Shown: positions 54,043 to 63,044, counted from the first letter of the stretch. The stretch: 64,000 bases of DNA from Verrucomicrobia bacterium SCGC AAA164-E04 (GCA_000383715.1 KB911838.1:62001-126000); one strand, 5' to 3'. Numbers and translations are program-made. The notes: generated from the sequence alone by a model not told the origin.

Positions 54043-55578
54043 ATGAATAGTTCAAAGATCGTTTTGACGACTGCCATGCTGGCCTCAGTTTCAATGGCTG
54101 CATTGGGTGGTGACTGGAACCAGTGGGGTCGTACCTCCAATAAAAACTTCTACAGCCCTGAAAAGGGTATTCCTCATGAGTTTGCTCCCGGGGATTTCAA
54201 GTCAGGGACTGAGGAAATAGATCTATCCACAACTGAAAACGTCAAATGGGTTTCCAAGTTGGGTTCGCAAGCTTACGGGAATGTGACTGTTGCCAATGGC
54301 CATGTCTACGCCGGCACCAACAACGAAACTTTTCGAGATCCCAAGCACAAGGGAGATCGCGGTATTGTTTATTGTCTGGATGAACAAACAGGTGCATTCA
54401 AATGGCAGCTGGTCGTCCCAAAACTGGGTGCCGGTAAGGTCAGTGATTGGGAGTTTCTAGGTATTTGTTCTTCTCCGGCAGTGGATGGAGAGAAGCTGTA
54501 TGTGGTATCGAACCGCTGTGAGATTTTGTGTCTGGACGCCAAAGGTCTGGCCGATGGTAACGATGGTTTCAAAGATGAAGCATCCTACATGGCCGGTCCC
54601 GGCAAGCCCCCCATTACTCCCGGTGTAACCGACGCAGATATTCTGTGGGTCTTTGACATGCGAGAGGAGCTTGGCGTTTTCCCTCACAACATTGCCAGTA
54701 GTTCTGTCGTCGTTGCTGGTGACTATGTCTATGCCACCACATCCAATGGACAGGATTGGTCTCATCTCAATATTCCTTCTCCCATGGCTCCTTGTCTGGT
54801 CGTATTGGACAAGAACACAGGTGAATATGCAGGTGAAGAGTCATCCGGAATCAGCCGGAACTTGATGCACTGTAACTGGTCTTCACCCGGCTATGGTGAA
54901 ATAAACGGAAATGGCATGGTTTTCTTTGGAGCAGGAGACGGCGTCTGTTACGCATTCAATCCAAAGCCCGTCCCCGATGGTGACCTGGCCATACTCGAAG
55001 AGGTTTGGAAATTCGATTGTGTGCCCGACAAATACAAAATGGAGAATGGTGAACCCATCAAGTATCCGGCAGCAGAAGGTCCCAGCGAATTGATTTCGAC
55101 ACCCGTTTTCTACAAAAACAGGGTCTACATCGCGATTGGTCAAGACCCTGAGCATGGTGAAGGTGTTGGTAATCTCATCTGTATCGATGCGTCCAAGAAA
55201 GGTGATATTACCAAAGATGGGGCGATTTGGAGTTACGACAAAATCAACCGCACTATTTCAACCTGTTCGATAGACCCTGAAACAGGCCTGTTGTTCATGT
55301 CCGATTACTCAGGGTTTGTATACTGCCTTGATGCTGAAACTGGTCAGGAATACTGGGTTCATGACATGAAAGCACATATGTGGGGCTCGACCCTGGTTGC
55401 CGATGGGAAGGTATTTCTTGGAGACGAGGACGGTGATCTGGTTGTCCTTGCTGCTACCAAGGAAAAGAAAGTTCTTAACGAAGTCTATTTTGGTGCCCCC
55501 ATTTACTCAACTCCGGTAGTTGCAAATGGCACATTGTACGTTGGAACGCAGACTCATCTCTATGCCATTGGTAAATAA
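54043..55578 (+). CDS. PQQ-like beta-propeller protein
   Basis: The ATG at 54043 is preferred over the in-frame ATG at 53956, which overlaps the previous gene. It gives a signal peptide (VLTTAMLASVSMAALGGDWN). The 511-residue mature sequence is a propeller of the PQQ/BamB-like type. Blade patterns are DWNQWGRTSNKNFYSPEKGI, VTVANGHVYAGTNNETF, GIVYCLDEQTGAFKWQL, SPAVDGEKLYVVSNRCEILC, LDAETGQEYWVHDMKAHMWG, FLGDEDGDLVVLAATKEKK and STPVVANGTLYVGTQTHLY. Similar proteins are often annotated as quinoprotein dehydrogenases, but the usual PQQ-binding residues cannot be verified here. It is co-directional and 52 bases from the previous propeller, so the two are probably an operon. Confidence 0.8.
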   Translation: MNSSKIVLTTAMLASVSMAALGGDWNQWGRTSNKNFYSPEKGIPHEFAPGDFKSGTEEIDLSTTENVKWVSKLGSQAYGNVTVANGHVYAGTNNETFRDPKHKGDRGIVYCLDEQTGAFKWQLVVPKLGAGKVSDWEFLGICSSPAVDGEKLYVVSNRCEILCLDAKGLADGNDGFKDEASYMAGPGKPPITPGVTDADILWVFDMREELGVFPHNIASSSVVVAGDYVYATTSNGQDWSHLNIPSPMAPCLVVLDKNTGEYAGEESSGISRNLMHCNWSSPGYGEINGNGMVFFGAGDGVCYAFNPKPVPDGDLAILEEVWKFDCVPDKYKMENGEPIKYPAAEGPSELISTPVFYKNRVYIAIGQDPEHGEGVGNLICIDASKKGDITKDGAIWSYDKINRTISTCSIDPETGLLFMSDYSGFVYCLDAETGQEYWVHDMKAHMWGSTLVADGKVFLGDEDGDLVVLAATKEKKVLNEVYFGAPIYSTPVVANGTLYVGTQTHLYAIGK

Positions 55579-55590
55579 TCATTTTTAGTC

Positions 55591-55620
55591 ATCAGGAGAG
55601 TGGCCTGCGCCTCTCCTGAT
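55591..55620 (+). terminator. Perfect hairpin after the propeller operon
   Basis: ATCAGGAGAG (55591-55600) pairs with CTCTCCTGAT (55611-55620), ten base pairs with a 10-base loop. Only a short TT follows, so it is terminator-like but weaker than others here. It separates the propeller genes from the next cluster. Confidence 0.5.
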
Positions 55621-55690
55621 TTCCCTAAAAAGCCATCTTCGCAAATTTGCAAATACGAAACTCCCCTGTTCACACCCTTATCCCGATAAA

Positions 55691-55939
55691 ATGAAAAACA
55701 ACGGTTGGATTGTCTGGCTTGGAACCCTCGCCCTTTTACTCCTGCACCAGGACTTTTGGTTTTGGGATAACTACGAAACGGAGGTCTTTGGCTTCATGCC
55801 CATTGGGCTGGCCTACCATGCAGGCTTTTCCATTGTCGCTGCTCTATGGTGGGGAGCTGTCATGAGCTTTGCGTGGCCTCATCATCTGGAAGCTCTGGCT
55901 GAAGAACAGGAAGAACCAATCTCAACACAACGACCATGA
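55691..55939 (+). CDS. DUF3311 small membrane protein
   Basis: The 82-residue protein has two hydrophobic segments (WIVWLGTLALLLLHQDFWFW and PIGLAYHAGFSIVAALWWGA) and ends in a polar, acidic tail (PHHLEALAEEQEEPI). The LLHQDFWFWDN and PIGLAYHAGFS pattern fits DUF3311, a family encoded directly upstream of sodium:solute symporters. The stop overlaps the start of the symporter gene (ATGA at 55936-55939), so the two are translationally coupled. Its role is probably accessory to transport or membrane assembly of the symporter. Confidence 0.85.
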   Translation: MKNNGWIVWLGTLALLLLHQDFWFWDNYETEVFGFMPIGLAYHAGFSIVAALWWGAVMSFAWPHHLEALAEEQEEPISTQRP

Positions 55940-57651
55940 CACCTCTGATTATCATTGTTTGTTACTTGGGGCTTTTGCTGGCTCTGGGAATCATCAGTAG
56001 CAGATCCTTCCGCGGAACGAGCAAAGACTACTTTGTGGCCAGCCATTCGATAGGTCCATTCCTCCTATTGATGAGTGTTTTCGGAACAACCATGACCGCT
56101 TTTGCCTTGGTGGGTTCCACTGGGAAGGCTTTCGAAAGAGGAATCGGAGTCTATGGGCTGATGGCTTCTATCAGTGGTCTGGTCCATGCAGCCGTTTTCT
56201 TCCTGATAGGCATTCGTCTCTGGGTTTACGGGAAAAAGTATGGATTCGTTACGCAAATTCAATTTTTCCGAGCTAGGTTTGATTCTCAACGCATTGGATA
56301 CGTCCTGTTTCCAATACTAGCCATGCTGGTCGTGCCCTACCTCTTGATCGGGATCATTGGTGCGGGCAAAACCGTGTTGCCGGTTACTGCTGGCGCATTT
56401 CCCGATCTATTCCCCAACGCGGCTACGCCTCAGTGGGCCGGTGGTATTCCGGTCTGGCTTACAGGTTTAGTCATTTGCGGAGTCGTGATGACCTACGTGT
56501 TTCTTGGTGGTTCGCGTGGAGCGGCATGGGCGAATACATTTCAAACGATAGTTTTCATGGTCATGGGGCTGGTTGCTTTCGTTTTCATTGCAAACAGCCT
56601 GGGTGGACTGACCAATGCTTCCAAAGTCGCCATTCAAATAAACGATCAAGGTGAAGTGGTTCAGCCCTACAGGTGGGATGCTGCCAACAACCAACTGGTA
56701 GCCAATGATCCGCCCAAGGTGGTGGGTCGGATCATCGAGGGGGAAAACGACACAGCGGGATCTTATTCGCCACGTCCGTTGCTGAGTCGTCAAGTGACCA
56801 CGGTTGAACTGGAGAATGTAAATAAGAAAACAGGTGAAGTTAAAACATTCACGCGTGAATATGGTATGTCCACATGGATGTTCCTGACATATCTATTTAT
56901 CCCCCTCAGTGTGGGGATGTTCCCTCATTTGTTTCAGCATTGGTTAACCGCCAAAAGTGCGCGTGCATTCAAACTGACGGTTTTTGCGCATCCATTGTGT
57001 ATCTTGATTGTTTGGGTGCCCTGCGTATTGATCGGTATTTGGGCGACGGGTATTTTGCCCCCGCTGGATCCTACTAAAGTAAGTGGAGTATTGGGGCAGA
57101 TGGTCGCGCGACTGGTTTCAAGCCCAATACTCAGTGGGTTTCTCATAGCAGGTATATTGGCGGCCATCATGTCTTCATTGGATTCTCAGTTTTTGTGCCT
57201 GGGAACGATGTTTACCAATGATATCGTCATCCATAAATTGGGTAGTGGTAAACTCAGCGATCGTCAGGTGATTTTGATCGCCCGTGGATTTGTTGTTGGC
57301 ATCGTCACCCTCACCTATCTTTTGTCTCTGGTCGCTCCACAAAACGTATTTGATTTGGCTGTGTGGTGTTTCAGCGGATTCGGTGCTTTATTCCCTCTCG
57401 TGTTCGCTGCGGTTTTTTGGAAGCGTGTCACCAAAGCAGGTGCCTATGCCTGTATCTTGGCAGCCACGCTCAGTTGGTTTTACTTTTTTGCCAAAAGCGG
57501 TTTCGGCTCCGAGCTGGTACTCGGACCTGGAATCATGCCGGTAGCAGTATGCTTTCTCATTTCCACCGCAGCATTGATCATTGTTTCCTTGATGACGCGC
57601 CCTCCAAGCGAGGAAACCATCAAGAAATTCTTTCCTGACAAAGCTTCTTGA
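55936..57651 (+). CDS. Sodium:solute symporter (SSS family)
   Basis: The 571-residue membrane protein has the SSS fold with about 13 membrane segments. It opens with IIIVCYLGLLLALGIISSRS and contains DYFVASHSIGPFLLLMSVFG, a typical TM2 sequence. GTTMTAFALVGSTGKAFERG and the late core segment ILAAIMSSLDSQFLCLGTMF (sodium-site serines) are family hallmarks. A soluble loop at about 230-310 lies between membrane spans (QPYRWDAANNQLV). SSS transporters take up sugars, amino acids, carboxylates or vitamins with sodium. The substrate is not readable from sequence. The two reductase-like genes downstream suggest that an organic acid may be the cargo. Confidence 0.9.
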   Translation: MTPLIIIVCYLGLLLALGIISSRSFRGTSKDYFVASHSIGPFLLLMSVFGTTMTAFALVGSTGKAFERGIGVYGLMASISGLVHAAVFFLIGIRLWVYGKKYGFVTQIQFFRARFDSQRIGYVLFPILAMLVVPYLLIGIIGAGKTVLPVTAGAFPDLFPNAATPQWAGGIPVWLTGLVICGVVMTYVFLGGSRGAAWANTFQTIVFMVMGLVAFVFIANSLGGLTNASKVAIQINDQGEVVQPYRWDAANNQLVANDPPKVVGRIIEGENDTAGSYSPRPLLSRQVTTVELENVNKKTGEVKTFTREYGMSTWMFLTYLFIPLSVGMFPHLFQHWLTAKSARAFKLTVFAHPLCILIVWVPCVLIGIWATGILPPLDPTKVSGVLGQMVARLVSSPILSGFLIAGILAAIMSSLDSQFLCLGTMFTNDIVIHKLGSGKLSDRQVILIARGFVVGIVTLTYLLSLVAPQNVFDLAVWCFSGFGALFPLVFAAVFWKRVTKAGAYACILAATLSWFYFFAKSGFGSELVLGPGIMPVAVCFLISTAALIIVSLMTRPPSEETIKKFFPDKAS

Positions 57652-57700
57652 GCATTTTTACTTTCGTTTTTCAATTATTGAGTCAACTTGACCGTGCACT

Positions 57701-58792
57701 ATGATGAGTACTGAATCTGTTTCAAACGAAGCAATCCAACAGGCCAGAGAGCAACTCGATGCTCACGTCCGAGAGATTGTTCAATGGCACTTTTCCCCCG
57801 AAACCGGTAGTCCCTTTTGGTTGGATTGGGCGGAAAAATCAGGGTGGAATCCAGCTCAGGAGATCGAATCTTTTGATGACATCATTGCCCGGTTTCCTCA
57901 TTTCCAAGATGAGTGGCTTCGTGATCTCCAACCCGATGTGTGGGTTCCGCAAGCATTCAAAGGACAACCTTTCAATGTATTCGAAACTGGAGGCACCACA
58001 GGCATGCCCAAGCAGCGTATTGGGTGGACTGACTATAAAGTCGATTACAGCGAGTTTTCAGAAAAGATTTCTGACGACCATTTTCCCCGAGACCACTATT
58101 GGCTGATGATGGGGCCAACCGGTCCTCGTCGATTGCGACTTGCCATTGAACATCTAGCCAATGTGCGCGGCTGCTCATGTTACTTCATTGACCTGGATCC
58201 TCGCTTCGTCAAGAAATTGATTGCGGATAAGAAATTTGATGTCGCGCGAAGTTACATGGATCATGTTATCGATCAGGCTGTGACGATTCTCAAGCACCGT
58301 AAAGTCAGCGGTGTCTTTACTACCCCCAAATTATTGGAAGCGTTATCTGAAAAGATCGATCTATGGGAAGCTGGTATTCGGGGGGTGTTCTGTGGTGGAA
58401 CCACCATGGATCCTCAGTACACGCGCTTTCTGCTAGAGGAAGTTTTGGAGAATCGCATCGGATTCTACCCGACTTATGGTAACACGTTGATGGGGCTGGC
58501 AGCCAGCGTGCCCGTCACAAAAGAAGACAACTTCTCAATCACCTACTACGCACCTCAACCGCGTGCAGTCCTGCGCGTTGTGGATGCTGAAAAGACAGAT
58601 GAGGTCAAGGATTACGATGAATGGGGACGAGTGGAATTGACCACACTGACCAAGGAATTTTTCATGCCCCGTTTTCTGGAGCGTGACGAAGCACTGCGGC
58701 GGGAGCCTCGTGCGCCATACGCATGGGATGGCGTCGCTCAGGTTCGTCCGTTCGGGGCCATGGAGAAAAAAATTGTTGAAGGTGTTTATTAG
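57701..58792 (+). CDS. EhpF-like truncated ANL-family acyl-activating enzyme
   Basis: The 363-residue protein has the large N-terminal domain of the ANL (acyl-CoA synthetase/adenylating) superfamily but not the C-terminal swivel domain of full 500-650-residue enzymes. The P-loop-like motif is FNVFETGGTTGMPKQRI at about 90-106. DHYWLMMGPTGPRRLRLAIE, VFTTPKLLEAL, GVFCGGTTMDPQYTRFLLEE and the adenylate-binding segment FYPTYGNTLMGLAA follow. This architecture matches EhpF of griseoluteate biosynthesis (often annotated phenazine antibiotic biosynthesis protein) and, more distantly, LuxE acyl-protein synthetases. It may activate a carboxylate for the reductase encoded 18 bases downstream. There is no signal peptide. 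Confidence 0.72.
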   Translation: MMSTESVSNEAIQQAREQLDAHVREIVQWHFSPETGSPFWLDWAEKSGWNPAQEIESFDDIIARFPHFQDEWLRDLQPDVWVPQAFKGQPFNVFETGGTTGMPKQRIGWTDYKVDYSEFSEKISDDHFPRDHYWLMMGPTGPRRLRLAIEHLANVRGCSCYFIDLDPRFVKKLIADKKFDVARSYMDHVIDQAVTILKHRKVSGVFTTPKLLEALSEKIDLWEAGIRGVFCGGTTMDPQYTRFLLEEVLENRIGFYPTYGNTLMGLAASVPVTKEDNFSITYYAPQPRAVLRVVDAEKTDEVKDYDEWGRVELTTLTKEFFMPRFLERDEALRREPRAPYAWDGVAQVRPFGAMEKKIVEGVY

Positions 58793-58810
58793 TCAAGCAG
58801 GGTTAACATT

Positions 58811-60247
58811 ATGAGTTCCATACCACATATCCCGTGCCTGAGAAAAGGTGCGCCTTACGAAAGCCTCGACCAGATAGAGATCAAGGGTTACAGCGACGGC
58901 CAAACCCTTGCAAGTGTGAGCACCGTTAATGGGGGAATCATCCGCCGAGATTTGCGTCGAATTGACCAAGGGAAGGCGGCCCTGAGAAAATTCACCGTTG
59001 ACCAGTTGATCGATATTTCAGCAAAGGCTGGAGAAGCATTTTTAAACGGTTCATTGCCTCTTGGTGACAAAGGGCATACGCAGTCGCCCGAAGATTATAT
59101 ACGTACACTATCGTCAACTTCCGGATTGCCGCATGTGATGGTCAAACGCAACATGGATAAAATCTATCATGCGTTAACCCACATGAGGACGGTGTTGACA
59201 GGGCTTACCCGCGGACTTGATTTTTCCATCCTGGACAAAGGTTACGGAGCGCAGTTTGGCACGCGTATCAGCTACTACTCAACCGCCAAAGCTCTAGGCT
59301 TGGTCATGCCCAGCAACTCTCCCGCTGTGAATTCCCTCTGGTTGCCTGCCATTCCACTCAAGACACCTGTCATCATCAAACCTGGGCGTGAGGAACCATG
59401 GACGCCTTATCGGTTGATACAGTCCTTCATTGCAGCTGGGTGCCCTGCGGAGGCTTTCGGTTTTTATCCAACTGATCACGAAGGCGCGGGTGTGATTCTT
59501 GATAGTTGTGGGCGTGCCCTGATTTTTGGGGATCAAAACACCACGGCTCAGTATGCCAACAACCCGGGCATTCAAATTCATGGACCTGGATTCAGTAAGA
59601 TCCTGGTGGGTGATGATCAAATCGAACATTGGCCGGACTTCATTGACCTCATGGCCGCTTCCATTTCGGAGAATGGCGGACGCAGTTGTATCAATGCCTC
59701 CGCAGTAGTCGTTCCAAAGTATGGGAAGGAAATTGCAGATGCACTCGCGAAAAAATTGGGCCCCTATAAACCAACCCGGCCTGATGACCGAGGCGCGCGT
59801 CTTTCCGGATTTGCCAACCCGAAAATGGCAGAATACATCGATGGCGCAATCGAACAGGATCTCAAAGAATCCGGCGCTGAGGATGTGACTGCGCACTATC
59901 GGGACGGTAGTCGCAAGGTGGAATTTGAAGGAGGGACTTACTTGTGCCCAACGATTGTCCATTGTGATTCCATTGCCCACCCCCTTGCTAACCGGGAGTT
60001 TCTATGCCCTTACGCAAGTGTGGTCGAGGTTCCTCAATCTGAGATGCTGGAAAAAATAGGTCCCTCACTAGTCGTTTCTGCGATTACCAAAGATCCTGAT
60101 TTTACCGAAATGTTACTTGATTCGGATTTGATTGAACGTCTCAACCTGGGGGCAATTCCAACCATGAAAATATCATGGGATCAACCGCATGAAGGCAACA
60201 TGTTTGAATTCCTCTACAAGCGCCGGTCCATCGAAAGAGAGGAGTAA
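58811..60247 (+). CDS. EhpG/LuxC-like acyl reductase, aldehyde dehydrogenase fold
   Basis: The 478-residue protein has an aldehyde-dehydrogenase fold. The nucleotide-binding region has LGLVMPSNSPAVNSLWLPAI and TPVIIKPGREEPWTPYRLIQ. The catalytic cysteine lies in SENGGRSCINASAVVV (C293). The glutamate expected in the ELGG motif of hydrolytic aldehyde dehydrogenases is missing; the site reads QIHGPGFSKILVGDD. The lack of a general base suits an enzyme that transfers an acyl group to or from a thioester or acyl-adenylate, as in LuxC and EhpG, rather than a plain aldehyde oxidiser. It lies 18 bases after the ANL gene and is likely its partner. The direction of reaction is inferred, not seen. Confidence 0.75.
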   Translation: MSSIPHIPCLRKGAPYESLDQIEIKGYSDGQTLASVSTVNGGIIRRDLRRIDQGKAALRKFTVDQLIDISAKAGEAFLNGSLPLGDKGHTQSPEDYIRTLSSTSGLPHVMVKRNMDKIYHALTHMRTVLTGLTRGLDFSILDKGYGAQFGTRISYYSTAKALGLVMPSNSPAVNSLWLPAIPLKTPVIIKPGREEPWTPYRLIQSFIAAGCPAEAFGFYPTDHEGAGVILDSCGRALIFGDQNTTAQYANNPGIQIHGPGFSKILVGDDQIEHWPDFIDLMAASISENGGRSCINASAVVVPKYGKEIADALAKKLGPYKPTRPDDRGARLSGFANPKMAEYIDGAIEQDLKESGAEDVTAHYRDGSRKVEFEGGTYLCPTIVHCDSIAHPLANREFLCPYASVVEVPQSEMLEKIGPSLVVSAITKDPDFTEMLLDSDLIERLNLGAIPTMKISWDQPHEGNMFEFLYKRRSIEREE

Positions 60248-60346
60248 CCTTTGATCGCTATTACTTGTCACAGGGTGTAGCGGTGCTAGGAATTTCCTCC
60301 TGATGAACAGGCGGGTATGTTCGTTGCATCTACACAGTGATACACC

Positions 60347-61570
60347 ATGGATCTTGAGTCGTCATTGAAACAAGCGGGAACAACCCGGTCCTCCTCATTG
60401 GACTGGCATCTGAACGCTTTTGATATTCAACCAAGAACCCGTTTGGTTTTTGGCGAAGGTAAGATTTATGAATTGGGCAATATCGTCCGAGACCTAGGCG
60501 GTGCGCGTGTTCTGATTGTCACGGATCCCGGAATTGTTGCCGCTGGACATTTCGACCTTGCGCTCAAGGTCCTTGAGGAAGCTGGATTAAAGGTATTTGT
60601 TTTTGATCAAGTACACGAAAACCCGACTACTGCCGATGTGGCAGCTTGTGTTGAGATTGCCTCATCCAACCAAATTGATATATTCGTCGGTTTAGGTGGC
60701 GGTAGCAGCATGGATACCGCTAAAGGATGCAATTTTATTCTGACCAATGGCGGTCGTATGCAGGATTACTGGGGCATCGGAAAGGCGTCCCATCCCATGC
60801 TGCCCATGGTGGCGGTTCCCACCACCTCCGGCACAGGGAGTGAATGCCAGTCATTTGCCTTGATTGCCGATGAGGCTTCTCACCAGAAAATGGCCTGTGG
60901 CGACTCGAAAGCTGCCGCCAAAGTTGCCATCCTTGACCCGGCTCTCACGGTATCCCAACCACGTCGTGTGACCGCGTGTACCGGTATGGATGCCTTAACC
61001 CATGCACTTGAAACAGCCGTCACACGCAAGCGTACGCTTTACAGCTCCATGCACGCTCTCGAGGCTTTCAAACTATTGCTTCCGAATCTTCCGATCGTCC
61101 TGAATAAACCCGAAGACCTTGTGGCTCGAGGTAAAATGCAGCTAGGCGCTGCCCTGGCCGGCATTGCCATTGAGAACAGCATGCTGGGCGCAGCGCATGC
61201 CACAGCTAACCCTTTGACGGCTGGTTTCGACGTGATTCACGGCATGGCGGTGGGGGTGATGATGCCACATGTGATTCGGTGGAACGCAAGCTGCCAAGCC
61301 ACCGCAAACTCCTATGCTCAACTCGCTCGCGAAACGCGTGTGGCGTCTTCTCATGATTCGGTCCCTCATTCGGTGAACAAACTCGTCACGGCCATCGAGC
61401 ATATCCTTGAAGTCACAGAAATTCCATCGACGCTCAGTTCTCATGGAGTCGGTGAGAAGGATCTTGATAAACTGGCTGAAGGTGCCTCCCAGCAATGGAC
61501 CGGTAACTTTAATCCCGTTGATATGACTCAGGCCGATTACCGTTCTCTCTACTCCCTGGCCTTGAGTTAG
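60347..61570 (+). CDS. Iron-containing alcohol dehydrogenase
   Basis: The 407-residue group III alcohol dehydrogenase has the nucleotide-binding motif GLGGGSSMDTAKGCNFILTN. The metal-site region follows, with VPTTSGTGSECQSFALIADE, DALTHALETAV and AHATANPLTAGFDVIHGMAV then MMPHVIRWN, whose Asp/His ligands bind iron or another divalent metal. It would interconvert an aldehyde and an alcohol with NAD(P)H. The N-terminal 20 residues (SSLKQAGTTRSSSLDWHLNA) are extra to the core. It is the last gene of the cluster and is followed by a strong terminator, so aldehyde produced by the reductase could be reduced to an alcohol here. The spacing to the previous gene is 99 bases, so an internal promoter cannot be excluded. 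Confidence 0.92.
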   Translation: MDLESSLKQAGTTRSSSLDWHLNAFDIQPRTRLVFGEGKIYELGNIVRDLGGARVLIVTDPGIVAAGHFDLALKVLEEAGLKVFVFDQVHENPTTADVAACVEIASSNQIDIFVGLGGGSSMDTAKGCNFILTNGGRMQDYWGIGKASHPMLPMVAVPTTSGTGSECQSFALIADEASHQKMACGDSKAAAKVAILDPALTVSQPRRVTACTGMDALTHALETAVTRKRTLYSSMHALEAFKLLLPNLPIVLNKPEDLVARGKMQLGAALAGIAIENSMLGAAHATANPLTAGFDVIHGMAVGVMMPHVIRWNASCQATANSYAQLARETRVASSHDSVPHSVNKLVTAIEHILEVTEIPSTLSSHGVGEKDLDKLAEGASQQWTGNFNPVDMTQADYRSLYSLALS

Positions 61571-61632
61571 GGGTTTTGACTCGAGCCCGTCTCGCTTCGC
61601 GGTTTTCTGCGCGTCCGGATCATGACTCCTTA

Positions 61633-61675
61633 AAGACGGTTGGCCAGGCTTAAGCCCGGTCAACCGTCTTTTTCA
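61633..61675 (+). terminator. Rho-independent terminator after the alcohol dehydrogenase gene
   Basis: A stem of AAGACGGTTG (61633-61642) with CAACCGTCTT (61661-61670), with extra pairing inside, is followed by a T run to 61673. It closes the 55.7-61.6 kb cluster and faces the convergent Gfo/Idh/MocA gene. Confidence 0.85.
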
Positions 61676-61724
61676 TGCATTGTTGGATGCTTGAAGTGTT
61701 GAGCGTGATTGTGAATTACCCCAA

Positions 61725-63044
61725 TTACAAACTCCACCCCTTTCGGTATTCACGCCGAATGTATTGATTTGCCTCGGGGGCGTTGGTGACTCGCAGGTTT
61801 TTGCTGTCCCATTCAATTTTCTTGCCGGAACGGATGGCTACATTGCCCAGCAGTACGACTTCGCTGAATGGACCAGATCGATTGAAGTTGGATAAGGGTT
61901 GATCCGGATCACCATTGCGAATGCCATCGAGCCATTCCTGATCTTCGTTTTTGACGCGCGGAATTGTCTTGGGTATCTCCGTGGTGTTGGCCATGACACC
62001 GTTGGCCTTGATCAGCCAATTGGTTCTCGAGCGGTTGAAGAACATGGTGCCTTTTTTCCCTACCAACACAGTGCCATATTTTGAAATATCCTCACCATCG
62101 ATCACTTCGGCTGGCGGGTAGTTTTGCTTGCCTTTATTCTTTCCATCATACCAGACGAATTTAACCGGCGGTTTTTTCCCACGTTTGGGGAACTGATAAG
62201 TCACGATGGACGATGTGGGGGCTGATTCCTGAGTCATGCCCTGCTGCTCAGCCTGAACCCAATCGGGTGCACCGAGTTCGAGCGACCAATAGGCCATGTC
62301 CATGATGTGACAAGCCATGTCGCCCAAGGCTCCAGTTCCAAAGTCCCAATAACCACGCCATTTGAAGGGTGCGTAATCGGGGTGGTAAGGTCGCCATGGA
62401 GCAGGCCCGAGAAAGAGATCCCAATCCAATGTGTCTGGCGCTTTATGATCGCCAGCGGGTCGGTTGACGCCTTGCGGCCAGACCGGCCGATTGGTCCACA
62501 TATGTGCTTCGGTGACATCGCCAATGATACCAGCCTGAATCAATTCCACAGCTCTGCGTATGGGTTCGCCTGAGTGAGCCTGGTTCCCCATTTGAGTGAC
62601 CACACCTTTTTCACGTGCAACTTCGGTCATGACACGTGCTTCATAGACGGAATGCGTCAATGGTTTTTGACAGTAGCAATGTTTCCCCATTTTCATGGCC
62701 ATCACCGCAGCGACTGCATGTGTGTGGTCAGGTGTGCTGACTGTGACTGCATCAATGTCCTTCTGCTTTTCCAGCATCACACGAAAATCCTTGTAACGCT
62801 TCGCCTTTGGGAACTTTTTGAAGGTTTCAGCTGCTCGATTGTCATCGACGTCACACAAAGCTACGATTTCAGCTCCGGCTTTGGAGTTGTCATTGATCTC
62901 TCCGCGCCCTTTTCCTCCAACGCCGATGCCGCCCAGAAGGATGCGGTCGTTAGCGCCGAAAACACGGCTGGGGAAAAAGTTGAATGCAAATGCCGTGGCA
63001 GCTGTTGTGCTGACAAATTTTCTGCGTGTAATTGGTTTTTTCAT
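61725..63044 (-). CDS. Tat-exported Gfo/Idh/MocA-family oxidoreductase
   Basis: The 439-residue protein has a twin-arginine signal (ITRRKFVSTTAATAFAFNFF) and a Rossmann fold with ILLGGIGVGGKGRGE near residue 35. DAVTVSTPDHTHAVAAVMAM, KHCYCQKPLTHSVYEARVMT, GVVTQMGNQAHSGEPIRRAV and GDMACHIMDMAYWSLELG follow. The EKP-type motif of cytoplasmic enzymes is represented by YCQKPLTHSVYEA. Exported members are typical of Planctomycetota and Verrucomicrobiota and act on sugars or sugar derivatives, often in glycan breakdown; the cofactor must be bound before export. The substrate is unknown. It is convergent with the alcohol dehydrogenase gene and divergent from trxB. Confidence 0.9.
   Translation of the reverse strand: MKKPITRRKFVSTTAATAFAFNFFPSRVFGANDRILLGGIGVGGKGRGEINDNSKAGAEIVALCDVDDNRAAETFKKFPKAKRYKDFRVMLEKQKDIDAVTVSTPDHTHAVAAVMAMKMGKHCYCQKPLTHSVYEARVMTEVAREKGVVTQMGNQAHSGEPIRRAVELIQAGIIGDVTEAHMWTNRPVWPQGVNRPAGDHKAPDTLDWDLFLGPAPWRPYHPDYAPFKWRGYWDFGTGALGDMACHIMDMAYWSLELGAPDWVQAEQQGMTQESAPTSSIVTYQFPKRGKKPPVKFVWYDGKNKGKQNYPPAEVIDGEDISKYGTVLVGKKGTMFFNRSRTNWLIKANGVMANTTEIPKTIPRVKNEDQEWLDGIRNGDPDQPLSNFNRSGPFSEVVLLGNVAIRSGKKIEWDSKNLRVTNAPEANQYIRREYRKGWSL

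Noticed and set aside
51657-55578. Possibility that the two PQQ-like propellers are true PQQ alcohol dehydrogenases supplying the downstream reductase cluster.
   Set aside because: No PQQ-dehydrogenase signature or cytochrome domain could be confirmed, and a hairpin separates them from the cluster.
59294-59980. A 228-codon minus-strand frame inside the aldehyde-dehydrogenase-fold gene.
   Set aside because: The plus-strand protein has catalytic and nucleotide motifs throughout; the antisense frame is a by-product.
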